From the NCBI GenBank assembly GCA_963824645.1, contig CAWGQC010000004.1, forward strand, positions 310,001-374,000: a DNA stretch of 64,000 nucleotides, in the 5' to 3' direction. A program made the position numbers and the translations under genes. The notes below the pieces were generated by a model. That model had not been told where the DNA came from, searched no databases, and worked only from the letters and a program-made list of their open reading frames with translations. Below, piece after piece: positions 36,066-44,639 of this stretch (positions within the stretch are counted from its first letter, which is position 1; each line of letters begins with the position of its first letter). The stretch comes from Bog-756 sp963824645. GTDB taxonomy: Bacteria; Actinomycetota; Acidimicrobiia; Acidimicrobiales; RAAP-2.

Positions 36066-37115
36066 GTGGGCGAACTGGAGGGTACTGGGGAAGTTGACGG
36101 CTACCTGCGGTCGCTGGGCGCCACCGACAACCAGATAGCCGAAGCCCGACGGAGCCGCCGACTGCCCAGTCTGGCCGGCGACCTGGTCCTCGGAGCCGGC
36201 CACATCCTGTCGGCCACCGACCTGGCCCGGCTGTCCGGCCTGGAGGTAGACATGGTCCTCTCGTTGTGGAGAACCCTCGGGGTGTCCGTGCCCGACGCCG
36301 ACCGGCCCATCTTCTCCGAGCGTGACGCCGAGTTCACCTCCTTCGTGGTGGCGTTCGAGCCAACCGGGTTGAAGGGCGAGGAACTCCTGCGGGTGCTCGG
36401 CACCTCGCTGGCCCGCGTGGCCGAGGCCGCTGTCTCCCTCTACGTCCAGACGGTGGAGCCGGCCCTCGACGAGTCGGAGCTCGACGCTCTGGTATGGGCC
36501 CGAAACCTGGCCAAGGCCACGGCCGGTGCCCTGCAGATCGGCGATTCGATGGGGACCATCTTCGCCCACCATATGCAGGGTGCCATCGAGCGCCAGCGCA
36601 TCGCCCAGGTCGACGTGACCGACCGCTCGCTCTACCGCCTGGCTGTGGGGTTCGTGGATCTGGTCGGATTCACTCCGCTGGCCCTCCACACCGCGCCCTC
36701 CCGATTGCTTCAGCTCATAAGCGATTTCGAGCTCAAGGCGTTCGAGGTGGCGTCAGCCCATGGCGGGCGCATCGTCAAGCACATAGGCGATGAGGTGATG
36801 TTCGTGGCCTTGGACGCCGGCGCCGGCTGCGCCATCGCCCGCGATATCACCGCCGCCTATGCCGAGGGAATCGAACCGCGAGCGGGGGTGGCCTTCGGCG
36901 AGGTCATCACTCGCCACGGCGACTACTACGGGTCGGTGGTCAATCTGGCCTCCCGCCTGGCCGAGCTGGCCGTGCCCCGGGAGGTACTGGTCGACGAGGC
37001 CACCGCTCTTTCGGCCCGGGACGCTTTCGTCTTCCGGCCGGCGGGGCACCGCCAGCTGAAGGGCTTCGACGGCACCCGCGAGGTGTTCTCGGTGGACAGC
37101 GCCGTCCCGACGTGA
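36066..37115 (+). CDS. Class III adenylate cyclase with N-terminal regulatory domain (Rv1264-like)
   Basis: A 349-residue protein. Residues 1-185 form a helical regulatory domain (EVDGYLRSLGATDNQIAEAR, ILSATDLARLSGLEVDMVLS, FSERDAEFTSFVVAFE) like the pH-sensing part of mycobacterial Rv1264. The cyclase domain has FVDLVGFTPL (metal Asp), VKHIGDEVMF (adenine-contacting Lys and second metal Asp) and GSVVNLASRLAELA (transition-state Asn and Arg). All key residues are present, so cyclic AMP synthesis is expected. GTG at 36066 is 7 nt after TAGCGT (leaderless); a GTG 3 nt earlier is an alternative. Its stop overlaps the next gene's GTG (GTGA). Confidence 0.9.
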   Translation: MGELEGTGEVDGYLRSLGATDNQIAEARRSRRLPSLAGDLVLGAGHILSATDLARLSGLEVDMVLSLWRTLGVSVPDADRPIFSERDAEFTSFVVAFEPTGLKGEELLRVLGTSLARVAEAAVSLYVQTVEPALDESELDALVWARNLAKATAGALQIGDSMGTIFAHHMQGAIERQRIAQVDVTDRSLYRLAVGFVDLVGFTPLALHTAPSRLLQLISDFELKAFEVASAHGGRIVKHIGDEVMFVALDAGAGCAIARDITAAYAEGIEPRAGVAFGEVITRHGDYYGSVVNLASRLAELAVPREVLVDEATALSARDAFVFRPAGHRQLKGFDGTREVFSVDSAVPT

Positions 37116-37706
37116 TTCCACCGGTGGACTCTCCCGACGACCTCAGCCAGTGGGAGCGCATGCTCACCGGTCAGCTCTACCGGGCCTCCGACCCGGACGT
37201 GGCCGGCGCCCACCGACGGGCCCGCCTTCTCCTCGAGCGTTTCAACGCCACCCCCTTCGACCAGGCGGACCTCCGCCGCCGCCTCCTCGGTGATCTGCTG
37301 GGAGAGTACGGCGAGAGGAGTGAGATCCGCCCGCCCTTCTACTGCGACTATGGGAGCCAGGTGTCGATGGGGGCGGGTTCGTTTGCCAACTTCGGGCTGG
37401 TGGCCCTCGACCCGGCGCCCATCGTCATCGGTGACGACGTGCAGATCGGTCCGAACGTGCAGCTGCTCACCCCCACCCACCCCATCGATCCCGAGCAGCG
37501 TCGGGCCGGGTGGGAAGCGGCCGAGCCCATCACCATCGGCGACAACGTATGGCTGGGTGGAGGGCGCGATCGTCCTGCCCGGCGTGTCCATCGCCGCCGA
37601 CACCGTGGTAGGGGCTGGCTCGGTGGTGACACGTGACCTCCCCTCCGGAGTGGTCGCCGTGGGCAACCCGGCCCGGATCATCCGGCGGTGCCGCCCTGAC
37701 CGATAG
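37112..37706 (+). CDS. Maltose/galactoside O-acetyltransferase-like (hexapeptide repeat), frameshifted
   Basis: A left-handed beta-helix acetyltransferase of the Maa/LacA/NodL type. The first part has the maltose-acetyltransferase N-domain (DLSQWERMLTGQLYRASDPD), IRPPFYCDYGSQVSMGAGSF, LLTPTHPIDPEQRRAGWEAA and ITIGDNVWLGG. It then leaves frame. An extra G in GGG at 37562-37564 explains this: removal gives GGAIVLPGVSIAADTVVGAG and SVVTRDLPSGVVAVGNPARI to the stop at 37706, about 197 residues. The catalytic His (THPID) is present. It starts inside the adenylate cyclase stop, so the two are coupled. Confidence 0.85.
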
Positions 37707-37725
37707 CCGGCCCGGTCAGGCCTGT

Positions 37726-37756
37726 CCGGTCGCAGGGCTGGGCCCTGTCCGACCGG
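37726..37756. terminator. Stem-loop between convergent acetyltransferase and ahcY
   Basis: CCGGTCG pairs with CGACCGG and CAGGGC with GCCCTG, giving a 13-bp stem with a two-base bulge and a short loop. It lies 20 bp after the acetyltransferase stop and 16 bp beyond the ahcY stop. A two-way terminator is likely. Confidence 0.6.
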
Positions 37757-37771
37757 AGGGGCCGACCTCGG

Positions 37772-39217
37772 TCAGTACCGGTAGGTGTCGGGCTTGAACG
37801 GACCGTCGACCGGCACCCCGATGTACTCGGCCTGCTCCTTGGTCAACGTGCTCAGCCTGACGCCCAGAGCGTCGAGATGCAGCCGGGCCACCTTCTCGTC
37901 GAGATGCTTGGGCAGGACGTAGACCCTGTTTTCGTAGTCGTCGGCGTTGTTGAACAACTCCATTTGGGCCATGGTCTGGTTGGTGAAGGAGTTGGACATC
38001 ACGAAGCTCGGGTGTCCGGTGGCATTGCCCAGGTTGAGCAGTCGCCCCTCCGACAGCACGATGACGGCGTGACCGTCGGGAAAGATCCACTTGTCCACCT
38101 GGGGCTTGATGTTGACCCGCTGGATCCCTTCCCATTTGGTCAGACCGGCCATGTCGATTTCGTTGTCGAAGTGGCCGATGTTGCCCACGATGGCCTGGTG
38201 CTTCATTCGGCTCATGTGTTCGGCGGTGATGACGTCCTTGTTGCCGGTGGCGGTGACGAAGATGTCGGCACTGGCCACGACGTCGTCCAGTGTGACCACC
38301 TCGTGGCCGTCCATGGCCGCCTGCAGGGCACAGATGGGGTCGACTTCGGTCACTACCACCCGGGCTCCTTGGCCCTTGAGCGACTCGGTGCACCCCTTGC
38401 CCACGTCGCCGTAGCCGCAGACCACGGCCACTTTGCCGCCGATGAGCACGTCGGTGGCCCGGTTGATCCCGTCGACCAGGGAATGACGGCACCCGTACTT
38501 GTTGTCGAATTTGGACTTGGTCACCGCGTCGTTGACGTTGATGGCGGTGAACAAGAGTTCACCCGATTGCTCCATCTCGTTGAGTCGGTGCACGCCGGTG
38601 GTGGTCTCTTCGGACACACCCCTGATGCCGGCCGCGATGGTGGTCCAACGGGCCGGGTCCTCCGACAGGCTCCGGGTCAGTACGCCGAGCACCACGGCGA
38701 ACTCTTCGGAATCGGCGGTCGAAGGATCGGGCACCGCGCCGGCCTTTTCGAACTCCACCCCCTTGTGGACGAGCAGGGTGGCGTCACCGCCGTCGTCCAG
38801 GATCATGGTCGGACCTTCCCCTGGCCACTCCAGTGCCTGCTCGGTGCACCACCAGTACTCGTCGAGCGTCTCGCCCTTCCAGGCGAAGACAGGCACCCCT
38901 TGGGGATTGTCGACGGTGCCGTGGGGACCTACGGCGACGGCGGCGGCGGCATGGTCCTGGGTGGAGAAGATGTTGCAGCTGGCCCAGCGCACCTCGGCGC
39001 CCAGCGCCACCAGTGTCTCGATCAGCACTGCGGTCTGCACGGTCATGTGCAGGGATCCGGTGATGCGGGAACCCCCGAGAGGCTGCTCGGCCCCGTGCTC
39101 GGCCCGCATGGCCATCAGGCCCGGCATCTCGTGCTCGGCCAGTTCGATCTCCTTGCGACCGAACTCGGCAAGGGAGAGATCGGCCACTTTGAAGTTGGGG
39201 CGCTGCTCGCTGGTCAT
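37772..39217 (-). CDS. ahcY: S-adenosylhomocysteine hydrolase
   Basis: A 481-residue NAD-dependent enzyme splitting SAH into adenosine and homocysteine, completing the methyl cycle. Motifs: GSLHMTVQTAVLIETLVALG, WASCNIFSTQDHAAAAV, the extended insert of actinobacterial AhcY (EALEWPGEGPTMILDDGGDA region), DNKYGCRHSLVDGINRATDV, NAD site CGYGDVGKGC, NIGHFDNEID and the C-terminal PDTYRY. AAGGA precedes the ATG. The 180 bp upstream was read for an SAH riboswitch; the CCGAGGRGCGCUGCRAC-type core was not found. Confidence 0.97.
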   Translation of the reverse strand: MTSEQRPNFKVADLSLAEFGRKEIELAEHEMPGLMAMRAEHGAEQPLGGSRITGSLHMTVQTAVLIETLVALGAEVRWASCNIFSTQDHAAAAVAVGPHGTVDNPQGVPVFAWKGETLDEYWWCTEQALEWPGEGPTMILDDGGDATLLVHKGVEFEKAGAVPDPSTADSEEFAVVLGVLTRSLSEDPARWTTIAAGIRGVSEETTTGVHRLNEMEQSGELLFTAINVNDAVTKSKFDNKYGCRHSLVDGINRATDVLIGGKVAVVCGYGDVGKGCTESLKGQGARVVVTEVDPICALQAAMDGHEVVTLDDVVASADIFVTATGNKDVITAEHMSRMKHQAIVGNIGHFDNEIDMAGLTKWEGIQRVNIKPQVDKWIFPDGHAVIVLSEGRLLNLGNATGHPSFVMSNSFTNQTMAQMELFNNADDYENRVYVLPKHLDEKVARLHLDALGVRLSTLTKEQAEYIGVPVDGPFKPDTYRY

Positions 39218-39398
39218 AGTGTTCCTTCGCTCGGACCGACGGGAGAGGTCGGATGGGTGTGGCCCGGGTTGTGCGGGCCGGCCGACGACATCCGGGTCCG
39301 GCCCACCCACACGGCGGTCCTGCCCCAGATCACGACCCGTTCATGGTACCCCAAGTGGTTTGTCGGCCCCCGGGGCCGGCGTGGTCGGCGCGCCGACC

Positions 39399-42254
39399 TT
39401 ACGGTGCAGTGGTGGTCACCGACAGGGGAAGATCCGACGACGACTGTCCGACCGACAAGGTGTAGATGCCGGCGACGGACGTCCAGTTGCCGTTGAGGTA
39501 GGCCTCGAACGACGACGCCGGAACAGCCAGTGTGACCTTCCGCATCTGTCCCGGCTGCAGCACAACGGGATAGAAGGCCACCAGTTGGGCCGGTGGTTCG
39601 TCGGCCGCTGCCGGGTAGGTGAGATAGGCCTGCACCACGTCGGTTCCTTCCCGTGCGCCGCTATTGGTCACGGTGACGGTGAGCTTGTCCTGTGGCGACG
39701 AACGATGGAGAGTGAGGGTGCGGCCCAAGCGGAAGTGGGTGTAGGCCAGCCCGTAGCCGAAGGGGAAGAGGGGTTGGACGCCGGTGGCGTGGTTGTACCG
39801 GTATCCCACATCTAGCCCTTCGCTGTAGGTGGCGGTGAAGTCGATGCCCGGCCATTGGCTCAGGGTGTCGATAGCCGAGGTGGAGGCGCTGGTCGGGAAA
39901 GTCACCGGCAGCCGCCCCGACGGGTCGACTTGACCGTAGAGGAGAGCGGCCACGGCGGCCCCGTCCTCCTCGCCTGGGTACCACGCCTCGAGGACCCCGG
40001 CCACCGATCCCAGCCAGGGCATGAGCACGGGGCCTCCGCTGTTCACGACGACGACGGTGTGCGGGTTGGCGGCGGCCACCGCGGCGATGAGGTCGTTCTC
40101 GTCGCCGGGCAGTCCGAGCGACGGCCGGTCGAAGGCTTCAGAGCTGAAGCTCCCGGCGAAGACGACGGCCACCTTGGCGTGGTGGGCGGCCCGGACGGCG
40201 GCGGCGATCTGGCCACTGTCGTAGGACCAGCCCAGGGTCATCGCCCCCTGCACCACCCGGGACTCGCCCGAGGGGGTCAGGTTGTCAAAGGGCTGCCAGC
40301 TCATGTCCACCTGGTAGGCGTGACCGCCAGTCAGTTTGACGGCCTGGGACCACCGTCCCAGGGCGTGGCTGAGAGGATCCGAGACCACGGGGTTGCCGTC
40401 GAGCAGCAGGGTGGCCGCCCCCGATCCCTGGAGCGAGAGCGTGTAGAGCCCGGTGCGGGGCGGGGTGAGCGTTCCCGTCCAGGTCACGTGCACGTTGTGC
40501 CAGCCGGCGGGCAGAACCACCCGGGTCCGGGTGGGAGAGAACGCGTGCCCGCGAATCCGGGGCAGGCCGAGCATCGGTTGCAGCTGGTTCTGGTCGGTCG
40601 GGGACCCCGGGGTCAGGCCGGGCAGGAACAGGGCGGTGGAGGCGTGGGGCTGGATGGCGATGTCCACTGTCGGTTGAACCTGTTGGACAGACTGGACAGT
40701 GTCGAGGTTCTCGATGGCGGTCGGTGGGTTGGCGGCGGCGTCGGTCCGGGTGATGGTGACAGTCAGCCCGTGCCCGCTGCCCGAAGCCGGCCGCAGAAGC
40801 GAGGTGGGCACGGCCGGCAGGTCGCGGGTGGTACTGGCGCCGTCGGTGTAGGTGACGGAGGCATGGGTGCCGGCTCGACGACGGATGGCCGACAACGGGT
40901 CCGAGGTGAACGGCGGTTGGACCCGCGAGCTTCCGCCACCGGTGGTGACGGTGGCGGTGGAGGCGTCGGCACCGATGATGGCCACCGTCTTGTCCCGTGT
41001 GGGGGACAGAGGGAGGACCGATCCGCGGTTCTTGAGGAGGACCGCCGACTGTTCGGCGGCGGTCAGGGCGAATTGGGCGTGGGCCGGCGAATCGACGGGC
41101 GTGCCCGGTGTGGCTTCCTCGAACCGGCCCACCAGATGGTGGGCGAACATGACGGTGAGGATGCGGGTGACGGCGGCGTTGAGCGCCGGCAGGGGAAGTC
41201 GGCCCTGCTTGACCAGTGCGTCCAACTGACCGGCGTTCTCCGGTTTGATGAGGTCGATGCCGGCCTCGATGGCGGCCACCGGGTCGTGCACCGAACCGAG
41301 GTCGGAGCGGATGAAACCGGTGAACCCCCAGGTGGTCAACAGGCCGAGCAGCTGTGGTTGCTGACATTGGAAGGTGCCGCCCAGGCGCGGGTAGGCGCAC
41401 ATGACCGATCCGACATGGGCCTGACTGACGGCTGCCTTGAACGGGGGGAGGTAGAGCTCGTGCAGGGCCCGCGTGGAGACCTGGTCGTCGAGCACGCCGC
41501 GGTCGGTCTCCTGGTTGTAGACGGCGAAGTGCTTGGCCATGGCCATGGTGCCGGTCGACTGGATGCCCTCGATGTCGGCCACCCCCATGGCTGATACCAA
41601 TGTCGGATCCTCGCCGTAGCCCTCGTAGGATCGGCCACTCTCGGGAACCCTGTCGATGTTGAGCGTCGGTCCCTGGATGGCGTCGATGCCCTGACCCTCC
41701 GCCTCCGATCCTTCCACCCGGCCGTAGGCGCGGGCTGTGGCCGTGTTGAAGGTGGCGGCCACGCCCAACGGCGAAGGCAGCTGGGTCACGTTGGTGTCCC
41801 CGTAGGCCAGACCCTGGGGGCCGTCCTGTACGGCCAGCGAGGGGATGCACAGACGGGGTACGCCGGCGTTGATGTTCTCGTAGACGCCGTCGCTGTAGAG
41901 GACGAGCTCGCTGACCTTCTCCAACACGTTCATGCGGTCTTCCACCAGCGCCGCCAGTTGGGCCGGTTTCTCGTTGCTGTCCATGGCCGCTTCGAGCCAT
42001 GGGCAACGGGAGGCGATGTCGGCGCTGGTTCCCACCACCGAATCGGTGCCCTTGCCCTTGCCGGGGGAGGAGGTGCCGTTGGCCGGCTTGCTCATGCGGG
42101 ACAGCGGCGTCGAGGTGGACGTCAGGGAGAGAGCCACCAGAAACAGGATGAACACGACCAGACCGACAGCCACGATCACGATGTGCGGGCGGAGAAGCCG
42201 ATGGGCGGCCGGCTGTGGCTGTTCAGGCGGGGGGGTCACGGGATCGGACGCCAA
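39399..42254 (-). CDS. Membrane-anchored GH3 beta-glucosidase-like protein with PA14 domain
   Basis: A 951-residue protein. An N-terminal anchor (HIVIVAVGLVVFILFLVALS) is followed by a Ser/Gly linker. The GH3 TIM barrel shows GVPRLCIPSLAVQDGPQGL, RSYEGYGEDP, KHFAVYNQETDRG and GFIRSDLGSVHD, with the nucleophile Asp in SDLG (usually SDW/SDG). The alpha/beta sandwich has AEQSAVLLKNRGSVLPL. A PA14 domain (FSPTRTRVVLPAGWHNVHVT, GLYTLSLQGSGAATLLLDG) is inserted, and a C-terminal FN3-like domain ends the protein. It should act outside the cell on beta-glycans or plant glycosides. TTG is used; a GTG at 42239 is the alternative. Confidence 0.88.
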   Translation of the reverse strand: MASDPVTPPPEQPQPAAHRLLRPHIVIVAVGLVVFILFLVALSLTSTSTPLSRMSKPANGTSSPGKGKGTDSVVGTSADIASRCPWLEAAMDSNEKPAQLAALVEDRMNVLEKVSELVLYSDGVYENINAGVPRLCIPSLAVQDGPQGLAYGDTNVTQLPSPLGVAATFNTATARAYGRVEGSEAEGQGIDAIQGPTLNIDRVPESGRSYEGYGEDPTLVSAMGVADIEGIQSTGTMAMAKHFAVYNQETDRGVLDDQVSTRALHELYLPPFKAAVSQAHVGSVMCAYPRLGGTFQCQQPQLLGLLTTWGFTGFIRSDLGSVHDPVAAIEAGIDLIKPENAGQLDALVKQGRLPLPALNAAVTRILTVMFAHHLVGRFEEATPGTPVDSPAHAQFALTAAEQSAVLLKNRGSVLPLSPTRDKTVAIIGADASTATVTTGGGSSRVQPPFTSDPLSAIRRRAGTHASVTYTDGASTTRDLPAVPTSLLRPASGSGHGLTVTITRTDAAANPPTAIENLDTVQSVQQVQPTVDIAIQPHASTALFLPGLTPGSPTDQNQLQPMLGLPRIRGHAFSPTRTRVVLPAGWHNVHVTWTGTLTPPRTGLYTLSLQGSGAATLLLDGNPVVSDPLSHALGRWSQAVKLTGGHAYQVDMSWQPFDNLTPSGESRVVQGAMTLGWSYDSGQIAAAVRAAHHAKVAVVFAGSFSSEAFDRPSLGLPGDENDLIAAVAAANPHTVVVVNSGGPVLMPWLGSVAGVLEAWYPGEEDGAAVAALLYGQVDPSGRLPVTFPTSASTSAIDTLSQWPGIDFTATYSEGLDVGYRYNHATGVQPLFPFGYGLAYTHFRLGRTLTLHRSSPQDKLTVTVTNSGAREGTDVVQAYLTYPAAADEPPAQLVAFYPVVLQPGQMRKVTLAVPASSFEAYLNGNWTSVAGIYTLSVGQSSSDLPLSVTTTAP

Positions 42255-42365
42255 CGATAACGACCGACCGTACCCCTCGACCCGTCACCCCACGCTCTGC
42301 TCGCCACGCCGCTCGCCACGCCGATGGTCTACCAGCACCTCGGTGGGGGATCGTTGACCCTTCTG

Positions 42366-43391
42366 TCAGGACGGAACGGCGGGAGTGACAGTGCTGGCCG
42401 AGGGGTCATCCGGGTTGTCGAGCTCGGCCAGGATGGTGGCGGCCGGAACCGTCGCCGGTTCGGTGCGGGCGGCGGCTGCTCGGCGGGCCAGAGTTTGGAC
42501 GAGCGCGTTGGCCGGTGTGGGTGCCCCGTGCATCCGACCCAGGCGCACAATCTCGCCGTTGAGGTAGTCGGTCTCAATGTCCCCGGTTCTGCGCCGGAGG
42601 CTCTGCCAGGAGGAGCCGCCCTCCCGGGTCCGACCGTCGATGGCTCCGAGCTGGAGATGGTCGGCCCGTCGGGCGCGGTCCTCTTCCCTGGTGGCGACGG
42701 CCACGCCGGCCGCAGCCAGAGTGGCTTCGCCTTCGGCCATCAGCCGACCCACCAGAGTCCGCCGCCCGTCATCGTCCAGCCCACACAGCGCTTCGATCAC
42801 GTTGCCCAAGTTGAGGATCAGCTTGCGGCTCTTCCAGCGCCCGATGTTGGGCCGGGCTACCGACTCGAACCTCGACCGGGTGAGATCGGCGGCGATCTGC
42901 TGGCTGATGGGATCGGTTCCGGACGGGTAGCAGCCGATGTCCAACAGGCCGGTAGTCGGGTCCGACCAGGCCTGCACCACCCCGGGCTGGAGGTGGCTGG
43001 CCGGGCACATCACGCACACCCCGTAGACACGCGGGAAGAACCGCAGGAGGGCGGGTTCGTTGGCCAGGCCGTTCTGGAGGCTGACTACAGGCGTGGTCGG
43101 CGGGGCCACCTCCACCAGGCTGTCGACGGCCGCCGCCGTGTGCTGGCTCTTGACCGCCACCAGCACCGTCGTCTCCTCGTCCCAGGCGATCTCCCCAGGG
43201 TGCCCGACCGCGGGGATCGGGAGGGTGACCACCTCGGCCGGCGACTCGAGTCGCAGTCCGTGGGTGCGGAGAAGGTCGAGATGGTCACGGAGGGCGATGA
43301 GGGTCACATCGAATCCGGCCTGGTGGAGGCGCCCGCCGACCACGCCCCCGATGGCCCCGGCGCCGAAGATCACGTAGCGCACGCCGGTCAT
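42366..43391 (-). CDS. Ketopantoate reductase PanE/ApbA-family protein
   Basis: A 341-residue NADPH-dependent reductase. FGAGAIGGVVGGRLHQAG is the dinucleotide site; VLVAVKSQHTAAAVDSL, TTPVVSLQNGLANEPALL, RWKSRKLILNLGNVIEALCG (catalytic Lys region) and DIETDYLNGEIVRLGRMHGA (family C-terminus) follow. It is longer than E. coli PanE and the mid-region differs, so the substrate may not be ketopantoate; many actinobacterial paralogues are unassigned. Confidence 0.85.
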   Translation of the reverse strand: MTGVRYVIFGAGAIGGVVGGRLHQAGFDVTLIALRDHLDLLRTHGLRLESPAEVVTLPIPAVGHPGEIAWDEETTVLVAVKSQHTAAAVDSLVEVAPPTTPVVSLQNGLANEPALLRFFPRVYGVCVMCPASHLQPGVVQAWSDPTTGLLDIGCYPSGTDPISQQIAADLTRSRFESVARPNIGRWKSRKLILNLGNVIEALCGLDDDGRRTLVGRLMAEGEATLAAAGVAVATREEDRARRADHLQLGAIDGRTREGGSSWQSLRRRTGDIETDYLNGEIVRLGRMHGAPTPANALVQTLARRAAAARTEPATVPAATILAELDNPDDPSASTVTPAVPS

Positions 43392-43463
43392 CGTCTCACG
43401 GCTGCCGGTGGCTTACCGGTCTTGACGTTCCCTTCCCACCGCCCGACCTGGACTGTTCCACGG

Positions 43464-43515
43464 TTTGTTGGAAGTGATATATTGTAATTAAGTAATCAAT
43501 CACCCAGGAGAGAAT
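43464..43515 (+). promoter_or_regulatory. AT-rich promoter/operator before the conserved unknown gene
   Basis: A 30-bp AT-rich block (43474-43503) stands out in high-GC surroundings. It has outer GTGAT and ATCAC-like ends and an ATTG/CAAT dyad (43481-43500). TTGTTG (43465-43470) could be a -35. The ribosome binding site AGGAG (43506-43510) follows directly. A repressor or activator site overlapping the promoter is likely. Confidence 0.5.
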
Positions 43516-44100
43516 ATGATGATGGAACCGCACAGGGGTCGAGGCCGGGGCCGGGGTCGACCCCACGACGGCCCGTTCGACGAGAACCCGCCGCTGGAGA
43601 CCGTGGCCGGCTGGCTGGCCGGACGACTGCCGGACGGCTGGTTCGAAGGGCCCCCGACAGTGACCATCGACCGGGACGAGATCCACATCGTCGGTCGGGT
43701 GCCCGCTCCCGCGGTGGCCGACGGGGACGAGCCGGCATCGCGGGCCGCCGCCGAGTCCGGCCGCATCACCCGATTCCGGGAAGAGACCCGGGAGGAGCGG
43801 ATGGCCGTTGCCCGCGAAGCCGAGCACCGTTTCGGGCGTAACGTGGCCTGGGGGGCCGAGGCCGGCGGGACCAGCCAGATGTTCACCAACCTCTCGGTCC
43901 CGGTCATGACCCGGCTGCGTCAGCCCGAGCGTCGGGTCCTCGACACCCTGGTCGACAGCGGCGTGGCCCGTAGCCGGTCCGACGCCCTGGCCTGGTGCGT
44001 GAAACTGGTGGCCCGTAACTCCGACGAGTGGCTGAGCGAGCTGCGCACGGCCATGGCCTCCGTCGAGTCCGTCCGTCAACAGGGACCCTCAGTCAGCTGA
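43516..44100 (+). CDS. Conserved hypothetical protein with RHH-like C-terminal part
   Basis: A 194-residue protein starting with three Met codons; AGGAG fits the first or second. An Arg/Gly-rich opening is followed by LETVAGWLAGRLPDGWFEGP, a strand pair (TVTIDRDEIHIVGRVPAP), a charged helix (AAESGRITRFREETREERMA), and a C-terminal block resembling a ribbon-helix-helix/antitoxin-like fold (VPVMTRLRQPERRVLDTLVD, SRSDALAWCVKLVARN). Related actinobacterial proteins are uncharacterised. The AT-rich operator-like upstream region suggests tight regulation, possibly by the protein itself. Confidence 0.7.
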   Translation: MMMEPHRGRGRGRGRPHDGPFDENPPLETVAGWLAGRLPDGWFEGPPTVTIDRDEIHIVGRVPAPAVADGDEPASRAAAESGRITRFREETREERMAVAREAEHRFGRNVAWGAEAGGTSQMFTNLSVPVMTRLRQPERRVLDTLVDSGVARSRSDALAWCVKLVARNSDEWLSELRTAMASVESVRQQGPSVS

Positions 44101-44124
44101 GCACAGTTCACTGTTAGTAGTCCG

Positions 44125-44462
44125 CTACTTCACCACCAGGGGCGCACAGGCGTTGGTGCCGAGCAGCCCGTGGGCCACCAGGAGGTAGGCGCCCGCCTTC
44201 GTCCGGTCGGAGTGGTGGCCGTGGCGCTGGCGGTGCCGGCGGTCTTGCCGGTGGGACCGGTAACCACCTTGGCCGTTGTGGCCAGTGGGTGCAGGCCGGT
44301 CGGGAGCGCCGGGCACGTCGTGCCGTTGGTCCGGTAGAACCAGTTCGCTGGGGCCGATGCTGGGTTCGGGTTCGGGTTCGGGTTCGGGTTCGGGTGCTGG
44401 GTTCGGGCCCCGACCCTGGTTGGGCCCCGGCGCGGCCGAATCTGTTCTCCGCCGCTGGCCAT
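44125..44462 (-). pseudogene. Broken gene for a possible exported protein
   Basis: One minus-strand frame reads NPNPNPNP, then APANWFYRTNGTTCPALPTG and TTAKVVTGPTGKTAGTASAT; a second frame continues TKAGAYLLVAHGLLGTNACA and PLVVK, then TAG. A one-base loss near 44200-44205 would join them. The Thr/Ala/Gly-rich, cysteine-poor text resembles the C-terminus of an exported protein, but no signal peptide is present and the N-terminus runs into repeat sequence. It could be a remnant, an assembly error, or chance. Confidence 0.35.
44362..44394. repeat. Hexanucleotide repeat (GGGTTC)5
   Basis: Five exact GGGTTC units followed by GGG. It keeps all frames open on the minus strand (Pro-Asn, Glu-Pro or Arg-Thr dipeptide repeats), which produces several misleading open frames. 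A likely slippage site. Confidence 0.95.
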
Positions 44463-44586
44463 GCACCTGATCTCTGAGTTCCTCCTCCGAATCCGCAGAT
44501 GGACTGCACCACGTGTTGAATGGTGAACCTCTGCTGCTCGAGGGCTGAGCGGTCAAGCTTTTCCTCGACTGAGCCGATGAACTGAC

Positions 44587-44616
44587 CATGGCTCCGATCC
44601 GGTCGTCGGAGCCATG
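44587..44616 (+). promoter_or_regulatory. Perfect 11-bp inverted repeat upstream of the diguanylate cyclase
   Basis: CATGGCTCCGA and its exact complement TCGGAGCCATG flank an 8-nt loop. It ends 23 nt before the TTG start. It could be an operator, a 5'-leader hairpin or a terminator for upstream transcripts. It does not match the conserved core of c-di-GMP riboswitches. Confidence 0.6.
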
Positions 44617-44639
44617 AAATTGTTCGAGGCGGAGCAGAC

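Larger units (their letters stand above)
44101..44639. other. Gene-poor 540-bp region with low-complexity and degenerate coding remains
   Basis: All three minus-strand frames stay open through a hexanucleotide repeat, so open frames here are not evidence of genes. The only protein-like stretch is the broken leftward frame described separately. Before the diguanylate cyclase gene there is a perfect hairpin. Confidence 0.6.

Noticed and set aside
39218..39398. SAH riboswitch upstream of ahcY
   Set aside because: The region has GC-rich inverted segments but lacks the conserved SAH-riboswitch core, so no riboswitch is claimed.
44587..44616. c-di-GMP riboswitch before the GGDEF gene
   Set aside because: A simple hairpin only; the GEMM conserved bases and tetraloop receptor were not found.
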